Notes under the pieces: model-generated | The model's database searches: none | Told to the model about the DNA's origin: nothing | Seen by the model: only the letters and a program-made list of their open reading frames with translations | NCBI GenBank assembly: GCA_014773175.1 | Contig: VXCM01001351.1 | Location: 1 to 64,000 of the forward strand | Origin: Lucifuga dentata | Taxonomy: Eukaryota; Chordata; Actinopteri; Ophidiiformes; Bythitidae | DNA length: 64,000 bases | Direction: 5' to 3' | Made by a program: the position numbers and the translations under genes | Shown: one piece after another, positions 22,601 through 45,040 of the stretch | How positions within the stretch are numbered: the stretch's first letter is position 1 | How the letters are laid out: every line of letters begins with the position of its first letter

Positions 22601-25600
22601 GATTGTCAGTAACATAACATGTATGAAAATTGATTACGCTCAAACATGCAAAATGGACGGTATGGTCCTTTAAATATATGTTTGATGCTGTAAAATGGCC
22701 CTAAAGTGTCAAGATTGTGTGTCATAAAATCCACCTTTATTTAAGACATGGACATTGTTCTTTTTATTACAGGAAAAGTAACAAAGATGTATTTTCTCTC
22801 CAGCAAAAAGTCAGATCAGGATCCAAAGCCAGATCCTGAACCTGCAGCGATCAGCCTGAAGGAGGCTGCCGCTTTAGAGAATATCGTGCAGGATACCGAG
22901 GAGGAAAAGACGTTGGAAGAGCAGAACAAAGACAGAGACGATTCCACACTGAAGGAGGAGGAGACAGAGAAAACTCCCACTGAGGTTTTGACTAATGCAG
23001 AGAAAGAGGCAAAGATACAGGAGCCGAACGGAAAAGAGGAAATGCCAGCGTCTGCTGACGTGGAGAATGATGTGAAACCCGTCAAAGAGAAGGAAGAATC
23101 TGCCGAGCATCAACTTAAGAACAGGTTTGTTAAAATTATTTTGGGTGTTAGAGTTCTCAAGATGTCAATCACACTTCCACCTTTTTTGTTCCTTAAAAGA
23201 CTGAGTCAGAGTATAATGGTGCTTTTGTAATTCTGCAACTCTCCAACAAGATATCGACGAGCAGGGATATTATTAGTAATAGATCCTATTAATATTATTA
23301 ATGGATATTAATAGATCCTTCCTGGCAAATGGACGAAAAGAAATAACAGCACATGAATAAATTACATATAGGCTTTTTTTCTATTTTTCCTCATTTAAGT
23401 TCAACCAATTTGAGAGATCTTTGCCAATAATAGGTTGCTTACGTTTTGTGTTTATGAAAAAAACTAATGTGGCCATATATTATTATTGGATTTTCCCTCC
23501 TCTCAAATATCGATTCTGGCCTCATAAATATGATATTCAGATTCACATCACCGCAGATAACAGTAAGAACATACATGGCTGTCATTGAAGTGACAGCAGC
23601 AGGATTTTGATGGGGGAAAAAAATCCAGATTATGTAGGTTTTTGTGGCATTTTTGCTATATAATGTAATAACAAATTGAAAAATATTATTGAATTGAAGT
23701 GTTTGTTTGCTCATGTTTTTGTTTTTTTTTTTTGCAGTGAAGAAGACTTGTACAGAGGAGTGGAAGAGCTGTCAGCATCTCGGCTACAAGTAACACGTCA
23801 GTACTTCCAAATGAAAAATCTGATTAGATTCCAGCTTAAACACAGAGTAAAGCACTTTGCTACTGGCACATAAATAACACACAACAGTGCTTTTGTTTAA
23901 TCGACTGTATCTGCTTCCTCTCCTGTCTTACACAGTTCCAAAGGTGGAGGACAGATGCAGTTTGGATCCAGCAGTGGATATTCTGTCTTACAGTGAAAGA
24001 GAGTGGAAAGGAAATACTGCCAAAAGTGTTCTCATCAGAAAGGTCAGTGCCTGCGGCTGCTGTGAGAAGCGATTCACATTCAAAGCAGCCCTTATTTTCT
24101 CTTTAGCTAAGTCACTTCCTGTCCTGCAGGGTTATAAAGAAATGTCCCAGAGGTTTGGTAGCTTGAGGAGGGTTAGAGGCGACAACTACTGCGCGCTGAG
24201 AGCCGCGCTGTTCCAGCTTTTCTCCACCAGCACCGCGCTGCCGGCGTGGCTGCAGCAGGAAGACGTCGCCACGGTGAGAGCTCGCACAACGAGCGGGGAT
24301 CACTTACACGGGCAACAAAACACAACAAAAATCTGATTCAGCTATTGTGAGCACGGCAGACCGTTGAATGCTTTGTCTCTTCAGCTGCCTGAGGAACTGG
24401 AGACGCGGGAGGGGCTGATCAGCCAGTGGGTGTTTCCTCCAGAATGCCAGCAGGGAGACGGGACAGGAGACGCCACCCAGCAGCTAAAAGGCTACGTGGA
24501 ACTTCTCCGAAACACGGTAACTGAATGCAGATCTCCTCAGAAGCACGTACAGTATGAAAGCATTTAAACCACTCAGCTATTTTCGGCCGCGTGCACCGAG
24601 AATATTGATGTTGACGTGATTGTTACCATATGTTGAGTTTTTAAATGGCGCTGCTGCTCCCTCAGGGCTTTCTGTCACTACAACAGTCTAGTTATACGTT
24701 CAGCCTCTAACAGTTTGACTCTTTACTGTAACAATATGAGGCCCTCAGCAGAATTTACGCTGCAGCTGGTAGCTCATTAGGAATTCTAATGTACTCAGTC
24801 CTGTGCGGCTTTCTGAAAGGTCGCTGTGTGCTACTTCTCTGCTTCACATGAAGGATTCTACAACTGGAAAAAACTCACAGTTGGTTATTTTGGTCAGTGC
24901 TGCTTCCACAAAGAATATTTAGAATGGATAAAATAACAAAGATATGATAGCCTTTCAATAAATATCAGCTAGATGAAGCTCCTGATGCTGCTAAACGTTC
25001 AGACTGGCTGCAGTTTGTGGTGCTGGTGAGTAGTTTGAGTTTTACATGCAAACGCTGCTGATCTTTGCTGCTGCACTTTTCCTGTGTTTGCCATAAGTTG
25101 TCATGGTTTTACAACGTTGTCACTATGTTTATATTCAGTTAAAATTTAGATTATACTCCAATTAAAGCAATGGGGGCGGGGGTNGGGGGGGGGAGATGAG
25201 TATTTGATAATCTTATAATTAATAAAAAGTCATTAGTGCTCAACAATCATAAATCATCTCCTCTGACAGTCTCAACAAAAGCATCAAGAGCTTCACAAAG
25301 TGATATTTACTGCAAAGCTGTGAGGTTTTTATTTTATCCACTACCTGTACGTACACTACAGGCCAGAAGTTTGAGGCCACCCACAGATTTAAAAAAATAA
25401 AAAAAATCATCAATACACTGTTGTACAAGTTATTGCACAGGAAATGACATAAATATATTAAAGAAAATGTAATTAATTAGTGACTACAGTGTAAGCCTAC
25501 AATTTGTGCAGCAGTTATTAAGACCAGAGGAGGTTACTTTGACAAAATCTGAGCCTGAAATGACTTCTAAGTGCTTTTATCTTGAGAAATTCTTCTTGAA

Positions 25601-26737
25601 AACTAATTAGTCACATTTATTTTATATATTTTTGTCATTTCCTGTGCAATAAATTGTAAAACGTCTGGCCTGTAGTGTACCTCATATTCACAAACTTTTT
25701 TTTTTTGCAGTGGCAGGAAGCCGTGTGCTGCTCCTCGGCCGTGGAGCGCCAGCAGCTGTGCGATCACGTTTTCCAGGGAGGAGAGGAGGAGCTGGGGCTG
25801 CTGGAGGCGCTGAAGCTGCTGATGCTGAGCAGAGCAGTGGAGCTGCACGGCTGCATGCAGGGCGGAGGAGACGTCCCCCTCTTCTGCTGGCTGCTGTTTG
25901 CCCGGGATTCATCCGGATGTCCGCGTTCCTTCCTCTCCAACCACCTCAGCCACGTCGGCCTCAGCGCGGGACTGGAACAGGTAAGAAAAACCATGTGGGA
26001 CCTGCTTTTAACGAGCGCACGGAACCTCGTCTTCTGTTTTACGGGTTCCTTTCTGTCTCCGTTTTAATGGCATCATAGCAGGAGAGTGTTCACATGAACT
26101 TTTAGCATAAACAAAACTGTTCTGTTCTTTTGGATCTAGCAGTAATTTTTTGCTGAATAAACTAGTCACTACTGGTAAAAAACAAAAACAGCAATTTGAA
26201 GCTAGACGTCATGAGATTGGGGTGTGTGATGCTTTCGTAGCTCAAAACCCCAAACAACACATGCTGGCACTTGTGCTGTATTTCAAGCTTTTAATGCCTT
26301 TGCATCAATCAGCCTGAGGACGTCTACAGGAAGGACGCTCCTCTGGGTGCTTTAATTGCTGTTCTTGCTCTATTATTAAGAAGTCGCTGCTGCAACTGAA
26401 AATTTAGGTTTCCACATCGAGACCTCCCCATAAATATCATTCAGCCGTGCAGCTGATTCAACATTGCTGAGAAATGTGCATTTGAGTCTGTTTTGGAAGC
26501 ATCTCTCTGCATTTTGCCTCCGTGCAGGTGGAGATGTTTCTGCTGGGCTACACCCTGCAGTGCACCATTCAAGTTTACAGACTGTACATGGCCGACACGG
26601 AAGAATTCATCACGTATTACCCAGATGACCATAAGGAAGACTGGCTGTGCGTTTGCCTCGTCACGGAGGATGACCGACATTACAACGTCCCGGTCGCCGA
26701 GGCGGCAGAATCACCTGAGGAGCTCGACTCCAGCTGA
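19610..26737 (+). CDS. otulin: OTULIN, Met1-linked (linear) ubiquitin deubiquitinase, with long N-terminal extension
   Basis: Ten exons chain in phase to 705 aa: 19610-19662, 20271-20912, 21685-21864, 22804-23124, 23738-23796, 23936-24042, 24130-24273, 24385-24516, 25711-25980 and 26528-26737. OTULIN removes linear ubiquitin made by LUBAC and restrains NF-kB and cell-death signalling in the cytosol. The OTU catalytic cysteine is C475 in GDNYCALRA; the histidine and asparagine are H687 and N689 in EDDRHYN. The PUB-interacting motif that binds HOIP is present in exon 5 as EEDLYRG with tyrosine 404. Exons 2-4 add about 380 Glu-rich, low-complexity residues, so the protein is twice the human length (352 aa). 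The C-terminus ends LDSS and lacks the human ETSL PDZ ligand. Exon 4 has a nearer acceptor at 22773, but it leads to a stop. Teleosts can have two otulin genes; I cannot say which this is. Confidence 0.93.
21943..21958 (+). promoter_or_regulatory. CTCF-like motif in otulin intron 3
   Basis: CCACTAGGGGGCGTAA matches the CTCF core closely and is oriented on the + strand. It lies 80 bp after otulin exon 3. This is sequence evidence only. Confidence 0.4.
22106..22673 (-). repeat. Foldback repeat family, copy 4 (otulin intron 3)
   Basis: This full-length copy has a poly-A-interrupted left end (ATGACCATACCGG) and an intact right end TATGGTCCTTTAA. Orientation is as in copies 1 and 3. It sits about 130 bp upstream of otulin exon 4 and appears to leave the splice sites intact. 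Confidence 0.88.
25352..25679 (+). mobile_element. Tc1/mariner-derived MITE in otulin intron 8
   Basis: The ends are inverted repeats: TACACTACAGGCCAGAAG at the left and CTGGCCTGTAGTGTA at the right, with further internal inverted similarity around the GCACAGGAAATGACA block. It is 328 bp long with no transposase left. The related larger element at 28.9 kb keeps transposase remnants. The right end lies only about 31 bp before otulin exon 9, leaving just the pyrimidine tract between them. Confidence 0.85.
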
Positions 26738-27624
26738 CTTTCCACCGCAGAGAATCTCCTGCCATACACACAAAACACTCCTCAGGTCCATTAAGATTAA
26801 TATATTGATGCCAATGAAAATGTTGATTTGAGACCATGTACAAGATGTGAATTTGCTCATTTTGTACACACTGTACTGTAAGCAGGGATTTCTATTTCAG
26901 TATGTGTACATATATGTGGATCTGAGATTGAAAGATCATCTCAGTAAGTTTCAGATTCGTTTGCAGTATGTAATCCTGAGTTTAAGTTGTGGAAGAAAAG
27001 CATATTTTCTGATTGGGAAAGTTTACTTTCTTGGTAAAATCACCATCAGAATCCACACGATGCAGCTGTCAGGAGCACCGTACGATTCTTGATGTTACAC
27101 TGGGATTTTGGCTTTTTTGTTTTTGGTACAGATCTGCATAGTAATATATTCTTTTTCAGTAGAAAATCATGCAGTTTTGTGAAAGCTTTTAGTTAACAGC
27201 TGAATTAGGTGAATGATTCATCAGGTTTAACTAAAGCTTACAACGCATGAAAAACGTGGAAGGGAGATAAATGTCTGTCAAGAGGCCTGATGGTCTGTGT
27301 GTGTGTTTGCAAATGTGTGTGTGATACTTAATGTTGAACATGTTGCCTTTAACCAAGCTGTTCTGAGGAAAAATGTGCCAAAGTTGCTACAAATAGTGGC
27401 AACAGTCTCAGCCACCAGCCACTGCATTCAGTATTAAAGGCTCGCTTGGTTCCTCCATTTTGCCTTAGTAATCATGCACAATAAGAATGAATGTTGGTTA
27501 TTAGTGATAAGAGGCCATTTCTGTGCCCTAATTCCAGAGCAGGTGAAGGCGATAAGCTAACAGCTACAACGATTATGCCATTTGCAGAAATGTTCTTGCA
27601 CTGACAGATTTTGGATGGCATTGA

Positions 27625-27684
27625 AATAAAATGAAACTGCAAGTTTTGTAAAAGTGTTTGTTCTGTATAATAAAGCAATTTATT
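27625..27684. terminator. Bidirectional poly(A) signal region between otulin and ankh
   Basis: On the + strand AATAAA occurs at 27625-27630 and 27669-27674. On the minus strand AATAAA (TTTATT on +) occurs at 27679-27684. The core AATAAAGCAATTTATT is an inverted repeat with a four-base spacer. Otulin stops at 26737 (+) and ankh at 28360 (-), so both genes run toward this point, about 0.9 kb and 0.7 kb after their stops. Confidence 0.6.
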
Positions 27685-28359
27685 TGCCAAATAAGAATGC
27701 CTATACAGTATTTACAGTACGTACGACAGTCTGAATACGCTACCAGGAAAAGAGAAGTACTTGCCAAAATGAAACTAGACTCCCGGACTGCATGGAAAGT
27801 GAACAATCATAGTTGTATGATGATATAATGAGGGATTCCCGACCCCTCAGGGAATTTAAATATACACATTGCATTAACCTTATAAAACAACAATCTGTAC
27901 ACCTTTCTTTTGTGAAATACAATTGCACAACCCAACAAGTCCCACAAGCTGCCTATAACTGAATTCAAGCATGGCCTTCCTGCTTAATCTTGATGAAATA
28001 ACAGAAAATAAAGATCTCTACTTTGGCAGCTCTACTACCACTCAGACATTTCATCCTTGCTGCTGCGTCGCTTTCCCTTGTTCACCAGTAAACACGTGAA
28101 AGTGGTTAATACACCCTTGGATGTCATGATGCGAAAACTGTTCAGAAGGTTGGAAGACAAGGTATTTACACTGATGAATGAACACTTGGAGGTGCATGGC
28201 TTTCTTTACAGTGTGCGTTGTGATGGCGGGCAGGTCGACACGTAGGTGCCCTCATAACTTAAAGTTCATTCTGTCAGGAGAACCTCGAAAACGCTGAAGT
28301 CTTCAGCAACACCCTGCTTCCGCGGAGAAGTTAGCGTTACCTTCATCTTCTCACAGAGC

Positions 28360-39250
<10,891 letters not shown>

Positions 39251-39786
39251 AAAGGTAGAGTGAAAATAAAACACAAACCAATGATGTACTGGCTCATTTA
39301 AAGCGTCTTCGCAATATTATTTACGTTTATTTATATACGTTTTGAACAAGTCCATCATTAAATATTAAGAAAACAACTTGGAATGACTCGGGCGAGTTAA
39401 AAAGTACAAGTGATACAGAAATAAAATGTTTTTTAACACAGTGAGAAAGTCTCATACATGTGCTGACAATACTTTTATCAAAATTAACCAAAATGTGTTT
39501 TGTTCTGTAAATTATTTTTATGATGTCACCTAAATATCCTTTATTAGGTAAATAATGTATATAAGCACTGATATGGCAACAATGCAATACTGACCCCTGG
39601 TGGACAAACCAGGAAAATTCACCTAATTTGTTCGAAAGTTATTGAACAAATGAATACATTAATGCAATAATTGCTTATTTTGTTAAGCGGTTGATGTCAG
39701 ACTTCACAAAGACGCAATCTTTTTCTCCTTTTTACACAGTCTTCAATTTTAAATTCCTTGTGAACTGGGAACATGCTCCATACATT
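39251..39786. other. Intergenic, no gene seen
   Basis: AT-rich sequence with short open frames on the minus strand and no recognisable homology. It lies between the ankh promoter and a repeat copy. Confidence 0.5.
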
Positions 39787-40278
39787 TTAAAGGACCATAC
39801 CGAACATTTTGCATGTTTGAGCCTAATATATTCAATTTTTATGCATGTTATGTTACTGACAACCATTTCTCAAAGGGTGAAACCGTATTTCAGCTTTCCT
39901 GATATACTGCAAAATCTCTTAATCTTTCAAAATCAAATAGTCAAGCAATACACCTTAAAAATCGATGTTTCGCCTGCTAATACAGCCTAATGAAGTCACA
40001 GCCGTTTAAACTTTTCAATAAATGCAGGTCTTCTTTTGGGACTATATTCCCCATTGGAAACATACATTCACTCTGCGCTTTTTATTGCACTTAAATGTTA
40101 AAATTACAAAACTTCAAGAGAAAAAAAAAAAAAACCCCGAACATACGTCGTGTTCACAAAAAAAGATTAAATCACCCTTCTAGTAGTATGCTTTGGGAAA
40201 TGATTGTCAGTAACATTGCGTGTATGAAAATTGAATATATTAGACTCAAACATGCAAAATGGCCGTATGGTCCTTTAA
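39787..40278 (-). repeat. Foldback repeat family, copy 6, with a solo end attached
   Basis: The copy runs from TTAAAGGACCATACCG to GTATGGTCCTTTAA. Its middle is shorter than in other copies by about 80 bp. Directly after it, 40279-40300 reads GGACCATATCGGCCATTTT, the start of another copy that goes no further, so a second insertion or recombination event occurred here. Confidence 0.88.
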
Positions 40279-40398
40279 GGACCATATCGGCCATTTTTAT
40301 TATTGACGAGAGTAAATTCTGTAGTTCTCTGAGCAATGTTTACTGAGAACAGAAAGTTGTTTGGGCTCCTGGATGCTGAGGGAGGTTCTGTAAAGATT

Positions 40399-43300
40399 TT
40401 AACAGCTGACACAGTCTTTTATGAGCAGCAACATGTCATTCTTATCAGCTATAAATAATGTCAGAGGTTTAATGAAGGGTCCATACTTGCATGCACACTT
40501 TGTGAGCTCAATTCTAAACTTGATGTGTAATTTGTTTATAATGTCAGTAGTTTTCATTACATCTGCTACTAGCTCTTTATGGGACTCCAGTTGTCTTTTG
40601 GGGAGGAAATTAAACCACTGTAGTCATTTTGTTAAGAGAGAGAGAGAGATTTTGGATAACAAATAATGTACTAAAAGTTGAAAAAGTACCTGAAAGTTCT
40701 TGTGGTTGCCTCTGAATGCAGGAAGTAGCAACTTTGAACCAAATTCATGATGCTGGAATTAAGATAATCATGTCAGTTGGAAATTAGGGTTTACAAAGTT
40801 TAAATTTAAAAAAGAAAAAAAAAAATCACTGAACTCTTCAAAACTGCCTCGATCATTTATTCAACATAGATGTTTGAATGTACTCAATACTAAGAACAAG
40901 GAAACCTTAACATTTATCGGAATCCACAAGTTTTGTAGATTTTACAGCACTCTGGCTCCAGCTAGTCTATGCTGCACATTTGTATGCAAACCTTTAAGAA
41001 AGCATAACTGCGCTGTCAATATTGACAACAGGGATTAGGAATCTAGATATAAGAAGTGTGGTAAAATTCCTTGCAAGAATGTGTGTTCACAAGACAGATT
41101 TTGAAATGCTGTGGTTCTCCAGCGAATTCGATGTTTGAAAAGCTATCTTGGCTCTGTGTAATTTTTAAGATTTGTTTTAGATAACATGTAAACACAACAC
41201 AACCAACATTCAGCAGGCATACAGCTCCTGCTAATGTTTGGTAATGTATCTAAAGTAATTTTTGCTTTTTAGACCAGCATTTACCAAAATTCAAACATTT
41301 CATGTTGAATAACTTACAAATCAAGTCACTAACTATAAAAATATATATAAAGCTTCAATTTTCAATTTCTTGTTCCAAATATTTCAAATCCCAAAATAGC
41401 ATACTATTTTTGTAATGTTATATGAATACGATTTGTATTTGCACATAAATTTTCATCTTAACCTTTCCTTTCGGGTACTGTAACACACCCTCTAGTGGTC
41501 ATATTGCAGTCCTTGGTAATAATACCTGAGAAAACCTGATTGAGATGTGATCCCTGCACACAAGTCATTTCACTCTGTCGCACACATTAACACAAACACT
41601 TTACCCAAAGTATCTGACAAGGGGAAACAGTTGTTCCCCCTTGTCAGAGGTCTCTGTCACTGTTGTCACTGTTTCTAACAAAATCTTCCATAAAATAAGA
41701 CAGTATAACCCCCTACAGACATTTTAACCAGTGCTGATGTGATCAGGAAGTACAGTATTCTATAATATATAATCTATGTTTGAGGATAAGAGACACTCTG
41801 ACTTCATGGTTTGATGACTGGGTTCATTTCAAGAACATCTCAGTATCAGCACCTCATAATATTTTAATCAATGTAAATGTTTTAATCTATGAACTGAAAT
41901 AAAAGGGTCATACAGAAGACGTGTTATCAACTTTAAATTCTGACAACAAATCATGTGTATGAATGGATGAAAATCCTAAACTTACCCTCAGATCAGGCAC
42001 ATCATGGCATCTCCCTGAATGAGAAGATGAATCCTGCAGGATGAGAAATCTCTTTCAGTTTGAACACCAAGAGCCTCAGTCTTATTTTTTTAACCATTTT
42101 TTTTTTAGATTACAGCTAATAGCAAGTGTGAATGTCAAATCAGCTTGTGTTCAAGTCCATCTGTGGTATATTTATGTATGAACTGACCCTTATTGTTCTG
42201 GAGGAGAGCAGGAGAAGGTTGTCAGGCTGAGTTTTAAACAGCTGCAGCTCCTCAGTGATGCGGCTGTCATCTCCATCAGAGCTCACTGCCTCCCACCAGT
42301 CTGAGCACAAGAAAAAGGAAGAACGAAGTTAACCCTGGAAGGATGCAGTATAATTCTCTGGAAAAATCTTATATGTGGAAAGAAAACTGACCCCAATTTC
42401 AGCATGAAGGGAATCTACTTCCATACCAATATCAATATCACCATGCTTGTCTGCCCAGTGACGTGACTCGACTCATGACGTCTGCCAGTCGCTGAACCAT
42501 GTCCTCCATCAGACGGTACTTCTTTACCAACACCAGGGTTGTGTCTGGTTGGTTTAGAGAGAATAACACACCACTGGTCCTCATTGTAGAAGAATGTGAG
42601 CAAATGAGTATTATCCTGCGTGTTTTTAGGACACACAAGTTAATTTCATTGACTTACCTTCACTTTTCATGCCATTTTCTATCCTGTTTGAAGGTTTATA
42701 TATACAGTATATATATAATTTACCACGAACACACTGCAGGTTAGTCTACATGTAACTATGGGTAGGCTGGCAATAACTACTCTATTGTCACTGTCAATAA
42801 TTAATGATACAATTAGCTCTTGAGCAGTCTGACAGAGCTGCCATGCTATCGTTGTTTGCTGCTTACGCTGCAACCTCATTTCACCGACTAAGCAGCACAG
42901 GAATTGATTTTTTTCCCCATGCTGTGGCTGTGCTGAAATCTGAAGAAGCACATGCACATCCTATATTTATCTGTCTGTTAGACTTTCTGTATGAGGATTT
43001 ATCTAACGATCCATCTCTTCATCTAATATTGTTAGTGCATGTGTGTTTATATGGTTGTCAAACACAGCCAGAAGTTTGGTGCGGTAATGAAACCACAGGA
43101 CATTATGGATTTTGGGGTGAGGGTTTGGCAATATTTAGGAAGCTTATTTCACAAAATAATTATAATTCTAGTATGCAGAAACTTTTTTTGTTTTTTAATA
43201 TACTATATGTTAGCATAGTTATGGTAGCAGAGGTATACACATACAGATTTCTCAGTTTTGTCATAATTTAGAGAGCCACGACACCTTAAGTCCCTCTCAC

Positions 43301-43520
43301 CTATTTCAAATCGCAACCCTGAATGGAAAATAGATTATAATCCCAGTTGGTTTTATAAATCTGCACTTTATATAGTCTGAAAATCAGAAAAAGTAGAACC
43401 AAAATAAATGGAAGAAGAAAACTCAATCAAACGTCCATCTCTCCACCTCTTCTAGCCAGCACTTATCAGAGGAAATGATGCCGGCCAGTCTCAAAGCTTC
43501 CCTCTGTGCGTCTAGGGACT
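40399..43520 (-). CDS. Unrecognised multi-exon gene, 3' six exons
   Basis: Six minus-strand segments chain with consistent codon phase and GT-AG borders: 43447-43520, 42528-42615, 42188-42300, 41986-42033, 40690-40752 and 40399-40617 (TAA at 40399-40401). They encode about 200 residues. The first segment begins SLDAQREALRLAGII and ends CWLEE; the second contains FFYNEDQWCVILSKP; the third DWWEAVSSDGDD and LLLLSSRTIR; the fifth HHEFGSKLLLPAFRG; the last is a mixed helical stretch ending LLLIKDCVSC. The first segment needs one base from an upstream exon that I could not find, so the 5' part is missing. No domain is recognised. The last exon is the weakest, being AT-rich and also open on the other strand. 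Lineage-specific or fast-evolving coding is likely; the model could still be partly wrong. Confidence 0.5.
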
Positions 43521-45024
43521 CTGAAACACACACAGTAACACAAGAAACATCTGGGGCTGACAAACACAATGACCACAATACAAGGGTCTGATGTTTATGA
43601 TCCCTATCCTCCAAAGCGAGGAAAGGAGAGAGGGGATGAAGGCATAGAGGAGAGGAAATGAGCTGAGAGTTCAGTTTTGGGATTTCCTTATTCAATCCCT
43701 TAAACCCATCAATCTCCCATCTTTCGTTTTTTTTGTGCTCATGCCTCCTCCTCCTCTCTGTTCTCTTAGGCTTCATTTATTGGCTCCTCCGCTACTGCTC
43801 ATCCACTCATCTATTGATTTAGTTTTTCCTTTGAAATCACGAGGAGCTCATGCATCCATTACCATTTCTGAACCACATATCCCTCAGCAAGCCGATGGTG
43901 GACTCCCTTATTCAAAATAACATCCCACAAAGTATTTATGTGTTAAATGACTGCAATAGAAGCAACAACATTTTCAAGAAGAAATACTGTTCATAATCAT
44001 TAAATCATAATCCATAAATGTTACATAAGATTATTAGCCATATCTGTGAACCACATAAAATCTTCACACCAAATGAAGTCAAGTGTTTAACAGGTTTACT
44101 CACGTATTTCCATTTGAATATTAGGCTACACTTTCACATGTACATACTGTAGGATTCCTTTAAACGTTTAATAAAATATGGCTGTTACATTATTTTTGGT
44201 GATTTGTCATTTCATCGGCAACATTACTTTCACTATCTTGAATGCTTGATTCGAATTAAATTAAAAATAGGTAAATTGCTGGTTAATATTTCCTTAGGTT
44301 TTTCTCTTTCTTGAGATGATTGTAAATAGCACATCCTACTCTACCCAAAGGCTTTTTCACAATTTAGTTTGATATATATTTCTATATTTAAATTAGCATG
44401 ACACAATACTTTCTCTCAATTAATGTAATATTTTCTTAGTTAGACCTGACCCTGCCTTACTGTTTTACAAACTTTATTGCCAAAAAGAAGTTAATTTACA
44501 ATTATATGAAAGGCAGTTTGCTAATCAATTAGTCAATTTATAGTAAATTAACCAGCAAGTAATCAGTAAGTAAATGATCAAGTAAAAATGCCAGAAAATC
44601 TTCTCTGTTCTCTCTTTCCTATTGTGAATTAAAATCTATCTTGGTTTTCTGGATGTTGTTCAAACAAAGCGAGCATTGTCAAAGACATCACATAGAACTC
44701 TTCGGAACTTGTAATGATCATCTGTCACAATATTTAACTGCCTTTTACTTGAATTTCTTTGACAAATTGGGCATTGAACATTTTTGAAATTCTTGATTCC
44801 CACAGACTTTCTGCTCATGTGGACAGATTATGAATAAAAGTTATACAGACGGTTTATATTTGGGGGAAAAAAAAAAAAAAAAAANGAAAAAAAAAAAAAA
44901 AAAGCTACACTATGTTTTAATATCAGAACAGTATTTGGAAACCAGTTCATTGCAGGGTTTTATCGTGAAAACACACCTGTTTCACTTGTCGGGCTGGATG
45001 TTGTGCAGTCCTGGTGCACTTTGT
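43521..45024. other. Spacer between the unnamed gene and myca
   Basis: No supportable exon is seen, although the missing 5' exons of the minus-strand gene could lie here. A poly-A tract with an N at 44885 marks an assembly join. Confidence 0.4.
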
Positions 45025-45040
45025 CCAGCAGAGGGCGCTC
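45025..45040 (+). promoter_or_regulatory. CTCF-like motif upstream of myca
   Basis: CCAGCAGAGGGCGCTC matches the CTCF core at essentially all informative positions. It lies about 0.8 kb upstream of the inferred myca promoter. Mammalian MYC is also known to have CTCF sites just upstream of its promoters, so the position is suggestive. Confidence 0.55.

Noticed and set aside
22773..22803. Earlier acceptor for otulin exon 4 (TTATTACAG ending at 22772)
   Set aside because: It has a good splice signal, but the frame it sets meets a stop after about 24 codons, whereas the acceptor at 22803 keeps the phase.
40421..40666. 81-codon + strand frame opposite the last exon of the unnamed gene
   Set aside because: It ends in a GA repeat and has no promoter or homology; the minus-strand reading fits the exon chain in phase. 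I remain unsure, and have lowered confidence in that exon.
42804..43271. 155-codon + strand frame beginning MIQLALEQSDRAAML, and an overlapping minus-strand frame
   Set aside because: It is AT-rich, its second half is compositionally biased, there is no homology or splice context, and it sits in an intron of the better supported minus-strand gene model.
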